From: VFBF01 sp034440275
GTDB lineage: Bacteria; Pseudomonadota; Alphaproteobacteria; Caulobacterales; Aquidulcibacteraceae
DNA: 14,037 nt
Reading direction: 5' to 3'
NCBI GenBank assembly: GCA_034440275.1
Contig: JAWXBS010000113.1
Location: forward strand, 1-14,037
Shown here: piece after piece, positions 1 to 6,676 of the stretch
Layout: every line of letters starts with the position of its first letter
Position numbering within the stretch: position 1 is the stretch's first letter
The notes under the pieces: generated by a model
The model's database searches: none
The model's input: only the letters and a program-made list of their open reading frames with translations
What the model was told of the DNA's origin: nothing
Translations under genes and position numbers: made by a program

Positions 1-2
1 CG

Positions 3-962
3 AGTTGGAACGGGGAAGCGGACAATCCGCACTGGAAGCTTCTGCTCGAAGGCATCCAGCGCGCGGTCGGATCGGCGCCGACGGGCCCTGCGACCGCGCC
101 GCCGTTGCGCGCGCCGGCGCCAGGCAGCTGGACGCCCCCGCCACAACAACGCGCCGCCGCCGGTCCCGCGATCGCGCCGCAAGGCGGCAAGCGCAACTGG
201 ATGGTGATCGGCGGCGTCGCGCTCGTCGCCGTGCTCGGTCTAGCGACCATGCTCAATCAGGGCGGCGGCAACGTGGCTCCCGCGCCGTCGCCGTACGTCG
301 GCGGAACGGGACCGCTGGCGCCCGCCGTTCCGGGTTCGCTCGCACCGGCCGTCGCCGATATCGTGCAGAAGGCCCGCGTCGCACAGGCGGCCGCGAAAGT
401 CGTCGCGCAGGAAGCCGAACGCAACGCGACTGCAGGTCAGCAGGCTGCGGCGGCGGCCATTCGCGGCGAAAATGGTTTCACCACAAGTCAGGGACCGATG
501 GGCGCCGTCGCCGGCGACCTTGTGAAACTGCAGCAGGGGCAGGCCGCGCCCGTCGGCATCGCCATGGCCAACGGCGCGCAGTTCGCGGGCCTCATGCAGG
601 TCACGCAGGCGAATGGCGGCGCGGTGGTCCTCAACGGCACGACGACCGTGCAGGGTGGCGGCTGGGTGACGGGCCGCTACACGCAGAGCGGAACGCGCTC
701 CACATTCGTCGGCGCCGGCATGATCCCGAACAAGTTCACCATCGAAGCGCAGGAAGACGGCGCCGTGGACGGTTCGGGCACGGATGGCATCGGCATAGTG
801 CGCTACACGAACGGCGAGCGCTACGAAGGCCAGTACCGCGCCGTCGGACAGGGCGCGCAGTCACAGTATTTCCGCAACGGGCTCGGCGTTCACTACGGCG
901 CGAACGATCAGGTGCTCAACGCGGGGCGGTTCAACAACGACGCTTACGTCGGTCCGTCATGA
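3..962 (+). CDS. TIR-like / transmembrane / MORN-repeat protein, 5' end missing
   Basis: The reading frame is open from base 3, so the true start lies left of the window; 319 C-terminal residues are visible. The first 23 or so (SWNGEADNPHWKLLLEGI and on) resemble the last strand and helix of bacterial TIR domains, which often end with a W-[ND]-G...D-P-W...LL..I pattern. A Pro/Ala-rich linker follows. Next comes one hydrophobic helix (about residues 66-84) preceded by GGKR, then an Ala/Gln-rich, helix-prone stretch. The C-terminal part is rich in Gly, Asn and Tyr and contains MORN-like units (about residues 265-310: YTNGERYEGQY, then FRNGLGVHYG). The positive-inside rule would put the TIR part in the cytoplasm and the MORN part in the periplasm. 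The gene ends 19 bp inside the convergent RHH gene. The TIR call rests on a short fragment; the membrane helix and MORN call are firmer. A TTG at 105 could be an internal start, but the frame clearly continues upstream of it. Confidence 0.7.
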   Translation, partial: SWNGEADNPHWKLLLEGIQRAVGSAPTGPATAPPLRAPAPGSWTPPPQQRAAAGPAIAPQGGKRNWMVIGGVALVAVLGLATMLNQGGGNVAPAPSPYVGGTGPLAPAVPGSLAPAVADIVQKARVAQAAAKVVAQEAERNATAGQQAAAAAIRGENGFTTSQGPMGAVAGDLVKLQQGQAAPVGIAMANGAQFAGLMQVTQANGGAVVLNGTTTVQGGGWVTGRYTQSGTRSTFVGAGMIPNKFTIEAQEDGAVDGSGTDGIGIVRYTNGERYEGQYRAVGQGAQSQYFRNGLGVHYGANDQVLNAGRFNNDAYVGPS

Positions 963-1180
963 CGCTGCGCCCACGCCAGCGCCTCCACGCGGCACGCTGA
1001 CGCAAGCAGACGATCGGGAGACGCTGCGGCGCGCGCCACATCGATCTCGGCGACGATTGCGGCGAGGGACATTTCCCGTTGCGTCGCCATGGTTTCGAGC
1101 GCGCGCCAGAACTCCGCCTCGAGCGCAAGCGAGGTCCGGTGGCCGGCAAGCACGAGGGAACGTTTCAGAAGTCCGGGCAT
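944..1180 (-). CDS. RHH_4 ribbon-helix-helix domain protein
   Basis: A 78-residue protein. Residues 6-50 match the RHH_4 pattern well: KRSLVLAGHRTSLALEAEFW, followed by a helix with SLAAIVAEID, and a C-terminal segment (LLASACRVEALAWAQ) corresponding to the family's 'nLSSAiRvfvLe' end. RHH_4 proteins are small alphaproteobacterial DNA-binding proteins presumed to act as dimeric transcriptional regulators. In related genomes they often neighbour DUF4169, sspB and fumC genes, all present in this window. The frame stays open up to 1729, but protein-like sequence begins at the ATG at 1178-1180; everything upstream is antisense to the MORN gene. The stop lies inside the end of the upstream plus-strand gene (19 bp overlap). 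The start is 55 bp from the divergent MORN gene, so it could control that promoter, which is inference. Confidence 0.8.
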   Translation of the reverse strand: MPGLLKRSLVLAGHRTSLALEAEFWRALETMATQREMSLAAIVAEIDVARAAASPDRLLASACRVEALAWAQRHDGPT

Positions 1181-1235
1181 CGACTGCACTAGCCCGCTGG
1201 AGCAACGGGCCGACAAGCGGTAGCGTCCCGCGTCG
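1181..1235. promoter_or_regulatory. Divergent intergenic region, RHH gene / MORN gene
   Basis: These 55 bp separate the starts of the minus-strand RHH gene and the plus-strand MORN gene, so they must hold at least one promoter unless the MORN gene starts further downstream. I see no convincing -35/-10 pair or operator palindrome. The call rests on gene arrangement only. Confidence 0.3.
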
Positions 1236-1997
1236 ATGAACGGAAGAGCAGCGCAAGGCATGGCAGGGGACGATCTCGCAAACGGCCGCAAAGGTCGCGC
1301 CGATGAACGGCTCGCCATGGGCATGGTGGTCGGAGCCGTGGGCGCGGCGGTGCTGGGCAGCGCCTTCGTTGCGCTCGGCCCCATGCTGCCCAGGCGCGCG
1401 CCCGTCGAAACCGCCTCGGACTCCGCCCGCACCGTGCGCGAAGACATCGCCGCCGACGTGCAGGCCGCCGTCGCTTCGGCCATCGCCTCCATGGCGCATG
1501 CCGACAGCGTGGTCGTCGAAGCCGAAGCGGTCGTGGTGCGCGCCCGCGCCACGCAATCGATGGGGCAGGCGACGCTGGCGAATGGCGCGGTGTTCCACGG
1601 CGAAGTGATCGACGGCGCGGCGGAAGGCGTGGGCGTCGTGCGCAGCGCGAGCGTGCCCTTCGGCGCGGGCTTTTTCGTCGGCGGCGTGCGCAGCGGTCCC
1701 GGCGTCGACTGCCAGCGCGCCGACTGCACAGGCCAGAGCTATGTGGGCGACTTCCGCGCCGATGCCGCCACCGGCGTCGCGCGCATCGTGTTCGCCGACG
1801 GCTCGATCTATCGCGGCGACGTCCGCGACGGCGCGCCTGACGGCTTCGGCGAACTGCGCAAATCCGATGGCGTCTTTTATCGCGGGCAATTCTCCGCGGG
1901 GCGGCGCGAAGGCTATGGCGTGGAGACCGCCGCTGATGCTTCGCATAAAGGCGGCTTCTGGAAAGCCGACGTACTCACGGAAGAGCTGAAGCCCTAG
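1236..1997 (+). CDS. Membrane-anchored MORN-repeat protein
   Basis: A 253-residue protein. A basic, hydrophilic N-terminus leads into one membrane helix (about residues 27-51), then a Ser/Ala/Val-rich helical linker (about 60-108). Five or six MORN units fill the C-terminal half: about 119-134 (FHGEVIDGAAEGVGVV), 145-158, 168-188 (YVGDFRADAATG), 191-212 (YRGDVRDGAPDGFGEL), 214-230 (FYRGQFSAGRREGYGV) and a degenerate last one. Two cysteines at 159 and 164 could form a disulfide if the region is periplasmic. The layout of helix, linker and C-terminal MORN repeats parallels the gene at 3-962, suggesting related function. MORN repeats bind proteins or lipids; no enzymatic domain is seen. The start is uncertain: ATG at 1236 has no clear ribosome-binding site, and ATG at 1260 is an alternative. 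The stop overlaps the convergent DUF4169 gene by 4 bp. Confidence 0.8.
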   Translation: MNGRAAQGMAGDDLANGRKGRADERLAMGMVVGAVGAAVLGSAFVALGPMLPRRAPVETASDSARTVREDIAADVQAAVASAIASMAHADSVVVEAEAVVVRARATQSMGQATLANGAVFHGEVIDGAAEGVGVVRSASVPFGAGFFVGGVRSGPGVDCQRADCTGQSYVGDFRADAATGVARIVFADGSIYRGDVRDGAPDGFGELRKSDGVFYRGQFSAGRREGYGVETAADASHKGGFWKADVLTEELKP

Positions 1998-2188
1998 CGC
2001 GTTTCGTCGTCGGGCTTCTCGACCTTGTGCGCGTCGAGATCGCGCGTCGCTTTTTCCGCGCTTGCTTTCGTCAGCGACTTTTCGGATTTCGAACGGCCAT
2101 GCGCCGCGCGCTGTGCGTCGGCGTCCTTCGCCTTGTCGTCGCGCGCCTTGCTCTTGCGGGCCTGCCGCAGGTTCACGATATCAGCCAT
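1994..2188 (-). CDS. DUF4169 family protein
   Basis: A 64-residue, highly charged protein. It begins MADIVNLRQARKSKARDDKA and continues with the Lys/Glu/Ala-rich helix and 'LDAHKVEK' end typical of DUF4169, a small alphaproteobacterial family of unknown function. The NLRqaRK start and the LD-x-H near the end are the diagnostic parts. Composition suggests a mostly helical or partly disordered cytoplasmic protein. The ATG lies 3 bp after the stop of the CoA-transferase gene, so it is probably the last gene of that operon. The link to metabolism is probably only positional: DUF4169 genes elsewhere tend to travel with RHH_4, sspB and fumC. The stop codon overlaps the convergent MORN gene stop by 4 bp. 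Confidence 0.85.
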   Translation of the reverse strand: MADIVNLRQARKSKARDDKAKDADAQRAAHGRSKSEKSLTKASAEKATRDLDAHKVEKPDDETR

Positions 2189-2191
2189 GCG

Positions 2192-3406
2192 TCACCATAC
2201 CGGATTTTTCGGGCCATCGCGCACGCGGTCGCGCGGGGCTTCCGGCGCCTGACCGATCTCGACGAGCACATCGGCGCGCGCTTCGTCGAGATTGGGCGCC
2301 GGCGGGCGCGTCGTCGGATCGGGGTAACCGGAGATCTTCACGGCGTTGCCGGACATCTTCAGCTTGCCCATCTCCGGATCGTCGACCTCGACGAACATGT
2401 TGCGCGCGATGAGCTGGGGATCCTTCACCACCGCCGCCATGTCCTGCACCGGCGCGCACGGCACGCCCGCTGCCTGCAGCAGCGCGATCCAGGCCGTGGC
2501 AGGCCGCGCGGCGAGCGCATTCTCAAGCTCCGCCTTCAGCTCCACATGGTAGCCGAAGCGCGCGAAGACCGAGGCGAAGCGCTGGTCAGCCGAAAGCTCG
2601 GGTCGCCCGATCGCCGCCGCGAGCGCCGCGAAGAGATGATCGTTCGCGCAGGCGATGGCGATGGGCGCATCCTGCGTCTGGAACACATCGAACGGCGTGA
2701 TCACCGGATGGCGCGAACCCGTCGGCTTCTGCGCCTCTCCGCTCGCGAACTGCCGCACGAGCGCGCTTTCGAGCAGCAGCGTCTGGCAATCGAGCATGGA
2801 GATATCGACAAGGCGCCCGACGCCGCTCGTCTTGCGCTCGAACAACGCCGACACGACGCCGAGCGCCGCGAAAAGTCCCGCGCCGAGATCGGCGAGCGAA
2901 ATGCCGAGGCGCACCGGCGGGCCGCCCTCCGGTCCGTTGATGGAGATCATGCCGCCGAGCGCCTGCACCACGAGATCGTAGGCGGGTAGGTCGCGGTACG
3001 GGCCGGTTTGTCCGAAACCCGAGATCGCGGCATAGATCAGCGAGGGATGGCGCGTGTGGATCGCGTCCCAGCCGTAGCCGAGTTTCTCCATCACGCCGGG
3101 GCGAAAATTCTCGACGAGCACGTCCGCCTTCGCGAGAAGCGCGTCGAACACTTTTCGATCGTTCTCCACGCGCAGATCGAGCGCGATCGAGCGCTTGCCG
3201 CGATTGATGCTCGCGAAGTAGACGCTCTCGCCGTTCAGGAAGGGCGGAAACGCGCGCGTGTCATCCCCATGCCCCGGCTGCTCCACCTTCAGCACCTCGG
3301 CGCCGAGCTCGTAGAGCTGCGTGGTGCAGTAGGGTCCCGCGAGCACGCGCGAGAGATCGAGCACGCGGATGCCCGCGAGGGGGCCGCGTGGCGTGGCGTC
3401 GCTCAT
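2192..3406 (-). CDS. Family III CoA-transferase (CaiB/BaiF)
   Basis: A full-length protein of 404 residues, the usual size of this family. It transfers CoA between acyl-CoA and a free carboxylic acid through an enzyme-bound aspartyl intermediate. Visible hallmarks are the N-terminal GIRVLDLSRVLAGPYCTTQL with LGAEVLKVEQPGHGDDTR (residues 12-51), NRGKRSIALDL (68-78), DVLVENFRPGVMEKLGYG (95-112) and AISGFGQTGPY (127-137). The likely catalytic Asp is D173 in GISLADLGAGL. The CoA donor and acceptor cannot be told from sequence; formate/oxalate, carnitine and bile- or aromatic-acid transferases share this scaffold. Its start overlaps the stop of the upstream GST gene by 4 bp (ATGA), indicating translational coupling, and DUF4169 follows after 3 bp. 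Confidence 0.93.
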   Translation of the reverse strand: MSDATPRGPLAGIRVLDLSRVLAGPYCTTQLYELGAEVLKVEQPGHGDDTRAFPPFLNGESVYFASINRGKRSIALDLRVENDRKVFDALLAKADVLVENFRPGVMEKLGYGWDAIHTRHPSLIYAAISGFGQTGPYRDLPAYDLVVQALGGMISINGPEGGPPVRLGISLADLGAGLFAALGVVSALFERKTSGVGRLVDISMLDCQTLLLESALVRQFASGEAQKPTGSRHPVITPFDVFQTQDAPIAIACANDHLFAALAAAIGRPELSADQRFASVFARFGYHVELKAELENALAARPATAWIALLQAAGVPCAPVQDMAAVVKDPQLIARNMFVEVDDPEMGKLKMSGNAVKISGYPDPTTRPPAPNLDEARADVLVEIGQAPEAPRDRVRDGPKNPVW

Positions 3407-3996
3407 CCGTTGTCCTTCGCCGCCGCGCGCTGCGCTGCGGGGCGTTCAGCGAGACGCTTGAGGTAGTCGTCGACCACATCGCCCGGCGGCAGCGCCGGAC
3501 GCATCCATTGGCCGACGCTGCCGATGATGACGTCGACGGCGGTGAATTTGTCGCCGAGAATCCAGGGTGATTTTTCCAGTGCGGCGGAGACACGCGCATG
3601 CACTTCGCGCGCCGTGCGCCATGTTCTGGTGACGGCGGGATTGTCCGAAAAGCCCGCGAAGCCTGCGATCATCACAGGCTCCATCACGCCGACATAATAG
3701 GCGAGCCATTCCAGATACGGGGCCCGCAGTGGATCGCCGATCTTCGGCGCGATGCCGGCTTGCGGATGGGCATCGCAAAGATAGATCGTGATGGCGATGC
3801 TCTCGGAGACGAGGACGCCATTGTCGACGATAGCGGGCACCTTCTTGTCGGGATGCGGATTGGCGGCGTCCGGGCCGCCGCTGCCGTCCTGGCGCGGAAT
3901 GGTGGTGATCTTGATCTCATACGGCGCGCCGAGTTCCTCGAGGAGCCAGACGATGCGCGAGGAGCGCGACTGCGGCGCGTGATAGAGGGTGATCAT
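3403..3996 (-). CDS. Glutathione S-transferase family protein (first of two)
   Basis: A 197-residue cytosolic GST. The thioredoxin-like N-terminal domain begins MITLYHAPQSRSSRIVWLLE, with S10/S12 near the expected thiol-activating position. KVPAIV follows at about 52-57 with the cis-proline at 54, then VSESIAITIYL with the glutathione-contacting E65-S66. The helical C-terminal domain includes WILGDKFTAVDVIIGS, the N-capping region typical of GSTs. The frame extends 15 codons further upstream, but the ATG at 3994-3996 is chosen because the fold starts there and GGAGGA sits 5 nt upstream. GSTs conjugate or reduce electrophiles using glutathione; the substrate is unknown. The gene is first in an operon with the CoA-transferase (4 bp overlap), which hints at catabolism of a carboxylic acid or detoxification of an intermediate. 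Confidence 0.9.
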   Translation of the reverse strand: MITLYHAPQSRSSRIVWLLEELGAPYEIKITTIPRQDGSGGPDAANPHPDKKVPAIVDNGVLVSESIAITIYLCDAHPQAGIAPKIGDPLRAPYLEWLAYYVGVMEPVMIAGFAGFSDNPAVTRTWRTAREVHARVSAALEKSPWILGDKFTAVDVIIGSVGQWMRPALPPGDVVDDYLKRLAERPAAQRAAAKDNG

Positions 3997-4001
3997 GGGG
4001 T

Positions 4002-4007
4002 TCCTCC
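4002..4007 (-). promoter_or_regulatory. Ribosome-binding site deciding the first GST start
   Basis: GGAGGA on the minus strand lies 5 nt before the ATG at 3994-3996. It supports this start over the upstream in-frame ATG at 4041. Confidence 0.7.
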
Positions 4008-4101
4008 GAATGTCGTTGACCCGAATTGTCGCCCGCGCCAATGCCTAGCGCAACAGCCCGCGCGCATGGATGACGACGCTGCTGACAAGAGGGAGTTCCG
4101 C

Positions 4102-4740
4102 ATGATCGTCTATGGCGCCTCGGCATCGCCGTTCGTCCGCAAGGTTCTGGCCTATGGCGCGGAGAAGGGCCTTGCTCTCGAACTGAAGAACACCGGCCTC
4201 GGATCGCAGGACCCCGCGTTCAAGGAAGCAAGCCCCTTCGGCAAGATGCCCGGCTTCCGCGACGGCGATTTCGCGATCTCGGATTCCACGGCGATCATCA
4301 CCTATCTCGAAGCGCTGCACCCCGAACCCAAGCTCATCCCGACGGAGCCGAAGGCCCGCGCGCGCACCGTCTGGTACGATGAATTCGCCGACACGATCAT
4401 GGTCGGCGCGATGGGAAAAATCTTCTTCAACCGCGTGGTCGCGCCGAAAGTGCTGAAGGTGCCGGGCGATGAAGCGGTCGCGCTCGCGGCGGAGACGAAG
4501 GAAGTGCCGCCGATCCTCGACTATATCGAGCGCATTCTTCCGGAGTCAGGATGGTTCGTGGAGGACCGCCTGACGCTCGCCGACATTTCCATCGCCAGCC
4601 CCTTCGTGAACATGATGCATGTGGGCCTGCTGCCGAAGGCGGACACGCACCCGAAGCTCGCCGCCTTCATCGAGAAGATGCACGCGCGTCCGAGTTTTGC
4701 GGGATGGATCGAGGAGGAGAAGAGGTTTTTTGCGCGCTGA
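4102..4740 (+). CDS. Glutathione S-transferase family protein (second of two)
   Basis: A 212-residue GST. It starts MIVYGASASPFVRKVLAYGA, with S9-P10 at the position where bacterial GSTs carry a catalytic Ser or Cys. It continues with FGKMPGFRDGD (cis-Pro at about 50) and ISDSTAIITYLE, where D61-S62 should contact glutathione. The C-terminal helical domain carries FVEDRLTLADISIASPF and ends HARPSFAGWIEEEKRFFAR. An upstream in-frame ATG at 4066 exists, but 4102 is preferred because the fold begins there and a GAGGGAG run precedes it. It is divergent from the first GST across 105 bp and is not a close copy of it: the active-site and C-terminal sequences differ. A TTGACC at 4016-4021 could be part of its promoter. 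The substrate is unknown. Confidence 0.9.
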   Translation: MIVYGASASPFVRKVLAYGAEKGLALELKNTGLGSQDPAFKEASPFGKMPGFRDGDFAISDSTAIITYLEALHPEPKLIPTEPKARARTVWYDEFADTIMVGAMGKIFFNRVVAPKVLKVPGDEAVALAAETKEVPPILDYIERILPESGWFVEDRLTLADISIASPFVNMMHVGLLPKADTHPKLAAFIEKMHARPSFAGWIEEEKRFFAR

Positions 4741-5207
4741 AAACAAAATCGATAGCGTTGTTGGCGCTTGTGCTTGCTTGCGGAGCTAGCAGCGTGTTGG
4801 CGCAAACGCCTCCGAGCGTTGTCCAAGCGTGGCGCGGGATGTTCGAAGCCGTACCGGTAGGCGGCGACTATCCGCGTGTTTTCCCGCGAAAGGCAATTGA
4901 GCGAATGCAGCCCGGCTACGCTGTTCTTTGCTGCAAGGCGAAGCCGGACAGATCACTAGCATGCACTGTCGGGGCTGAATGGCCCGCAAATTTCAGGTTC
5001 GGCGCTGCCTCCTTGCAATTGGCCGAGCGGTTCAAACTGACGCCCGACGCCTATGAGAAGTTGCGGGCCGAAGGGTTTCCAACAGTGGAGACGCCCATGC
5101 CGTGGAATCTTGAACCCCTATCCGAAAGCAAACAGATCGAGCTGAACGCCGCGAAGATGCGGATGCAGCATAGCTGCGATGCGTCGCGGTTCGCGCCAGT
5201 GTCGTGA
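4704..5207 (+). CDS. Small exported protein with TonB-C-like domain
   Basis: The mature part resembles the TonB C-terminal-like domain of small alphaproteobacterial proteins: GYAVLCCKAKPDRSLACTV, then a GFG-like FRFGAASLQLAERFKLTP. TonB-C domains usually contact periplasmic partners, but there is no N-terminal anchor plus proline-rich spacer here, so this is probably not a working TonB. KTKSIALLALVLACGASSVLA, followed by Q, is a textbook signal peptide with cleavage after VLA; the VLAC in it could be a weak lipobox. The start is unclear. The nearest ordinary start, ATG at 4704, adds an acidic MDRGGEEVF lead unsuited to export. A CTG at 4737, overlapping the GST stop as CTGA with AGAGG upstream, would start exactly at the signal peptide. 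Base composition is lower in GC than the neighbours (about 58% by hand count over 4741-5160), suggesting later acquisition. The stop is 4 bp from the fumC stop. Confidence 0.7.
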   Translation: MDRGGEEVFCALKTKSIALLALVLACGASSVLAQTPPSVVQAWRGMFEAVPVGGDYPRVFPRKAIERMQPGYAVLCCKAKPDRSLACTVGAEWPANFRFGAASLQLAERFKLTPDAYEKLRAEGFPTVETPMPWNLEPLSESKQIELNAAKMRMQHSCDASRFAPVS

Positions 5208-5211
5208 ACCT

Positions 5212-6600
5212 TCACCCCGGCGCGATCATCTGCTCCGGGCGCACCACGGCGTCGAACTCCGCTTCCGTCACATAGCCGCCGCCGACGGCTTCCTCGCGCA
5301 AGGTCGTGCCGTTCTTGTGCGCGGTCTTGGCGATCTTCGCCGCGTTGTCGTAGCCGATCTTCGGCGCGAGCGCGGTGACGAGCATGAGGCTCTTTTCCAT
5401 CGCCGCCTTGATGTTGTCCTCGCGCGCTTCGATGCCGGCGACGCAGTTGTCGTTGAAGCTCACCGCCGCATCGCCGATGAGACGCGCCGACTGGATGAAA
5501 TTGTAGATCACCACGGGCTTGAACACGTTCAGTTCGAAATGGCCCTGGCTCGCGGCGAAGCCGATCGTCGCCTGGTTGCCCAGCACCTGCGCGCACGCCA
5601 TCGTCAGCGCTTCGGACTGCGTCGGGTTCACCTTGCCCGGCATGATCGACGAGCCCGGCTCGTTTTCCGGCAGCGACAGTTCGCCGAGACCCGAGCGCGG
5701 ACCGGAGCCCAGGAAGCGGATGTCGTTGGCGATCTTGAACAGATCCATCGCCACCGCGTTCAGCGCGCCGTGCGCATAGGCCAGCGCGCCATGCGACGCG
5801 AGCGCCTCGAACTTGTTCGGCGCAGTGAGAAACGGGAGCCCCGTGATCTTTGCGACCTTCGTCGCAAACAGCTCCGCGAAGCCGACCGGCGCGTTCAGAC
5901 CGGTCCCCACTGCAGTGCCGCCCTGCGCGAGCTCGAACAGGTCGACCATCGATTCCTCGATGCGGCGAATCCCGTTCTCGACCGCATGCGCGTAGCCGGA
6001 AAATTCCTGGCCGAGCGTCAGCGGCGTCGCGTCCTGCGTGTGCGTGCGACCGATCTTGATGATGTGCTTGAACGCTTCCTGCTTGGCCGCGAGGCCTGCA
6101 GAAAGCTTCGTGAGCGCCGGCAGCGTCTCGCGCACCAGATACTCCGCCGCCGCGATGTGCATGGCCGTCGGATACACGTCGTTGGACGACTGGCTCATGT
6201 TGACGTGATCGTTCGGGTGGACAGGCTTCTTCGAGCCCATCACGCCGCCCAGCATCTCGATCGCGCGATTCGAGATCACCTCGTTGGCGTTCATGTTGGT
6301 CTGCGTGCCGGAGCCCGTCTGCCAGACGCTGAGCGGGAAGTGGCCGTCGAGCTTGCCGTCGATCACTTCCTGTGCGGCGGCGACGATGGCGTCGCCGAGG
6401 CCGGTGTCGAGACGGCCGAGCTCCATGTTCGCTTCGGCGGCGGCGCGCTTGACAATGCCGAGCGCGCGCACGAGCGGCTTGGGCATCTTCTCTTCGCCGA
6501 TCTTGAAGTTGCCGAGCGAGCGCTGCGCCTGCGCGCCCCAATACTTGTCGGCCTCGACGTCGATGGGGCCGAAGGTATCGGTTTCGGTGCGCTTGGTCAT
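5212..6600 (-). CDS. fumC: Class II fumarate hydratase
   Basis: A 462-residue, iron-independent fumarase that interconverts fumarate and L-malate in the TCA cycle, acting as a cytoplasmic homotetramer. Length and landmarks are complete: WQTGSGTQTNMNANEVISNR (about 93-112), SQSSNDVYPTA (136-146), GRTHTQDATP with H187 matching the catalytic His188 of E. coli FumC, and the superfamily signature GSSIMPGKVNP (316-326) containing the catalytic loop serine. The frame extends 23 codons upstream, but MTKRTETDTFG at 6598-6600 is the standard FumC start and AAGG lies 7 nt before it. It lies 76 bp downstream of the serine hydrolase gene on the same strand, with a 12-bp palindrome in the gap. fumC often neighbours sspB, DUF4169 and RHH_4 genes in alphaproteobacteria; here those are several kb away. 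Confidence 0.97.
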   Translation of the reverse strand: MTKRTETDTFGPIDVEADKYWGAQAQRSLGNFKIGEEKMPKPLVRALGIVKRAAAEANMELGRLDTGLGDAIVAAAQEVIDGKLDGHFPLSVWQTGSGTQTNMNANEVISNRAIEMLGGVMGSKKPVHPNDHVNMSQSSNDVYPTAMHIAAAEYLVRETLPALTKLSAGLAAKQEAFKHIIKIGRTHTQDATPLTLGQEFSGYAHAVENGIRRIEESMVDLFELAQGGTAVGTGLNAPVGFAELFATKVAKITGLPFLTAPNKFEALASHGALAYAHGALNAVAMDLFKIANDIRFLGSGPRSGLGELSLPENEPGSSIMPGKVNPTQSEALTMACAQVLGNQATIGFAASQGHFELNVFKPVVIYNFIQSARLIGDAAVSFNDNCVAGIEAREDNIKAAMEKSLMLVTALAPKIGYDNAAKIAKTAHKNGTTLREEAVGGGYVTEAEFDAVVRPEQMIAPG

Positions 6601-6633
6601 GACTATACCTTGGGGTCGGCGGGGCGGATTTGA

Positions 6634-6645
6634 AGAGCGCGCTCT
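6634..6645. repeat. Perfect 12-bp palindrome upstream of fumC
   Basis: AGAGCGCGCTCT is perfectly self-complementary and lies 33 nt before the fumC ATG, in the 76-bp gap after the serine hydrolase gene. It could be an operator for a dimeric regulator. In GC-rich DNA, chance is also possible. Confidence 0.4.
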
Positions 6646-6676
6646 AGCATGCGCGCACCCCCCGCCCAAATGCGGC

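Noticed and set aside
957..1946. 329-codon minus-strand frame opposite the MORN gene
   Set aside because: His/Ala/Arg-rich shadow; only the separate RHH frame (944-1180) has family support in this region.
2027..2989. 320-codon plus-strand open frame opposite the CoA-transferase gene
   Set aside because: Its product is Arg/His-rich with no family features, and it is antisense to a clear CaiB/BaiF gene; long antisense frames are expected at this GC content.
5051..6541. 496-codon minus-strand frame over fumC, and the 484-codon plus-strand frame at 5179-6633
   Set aside because: Both are out-of-frame readings of fumC with Arg-rich, low-complexity products.
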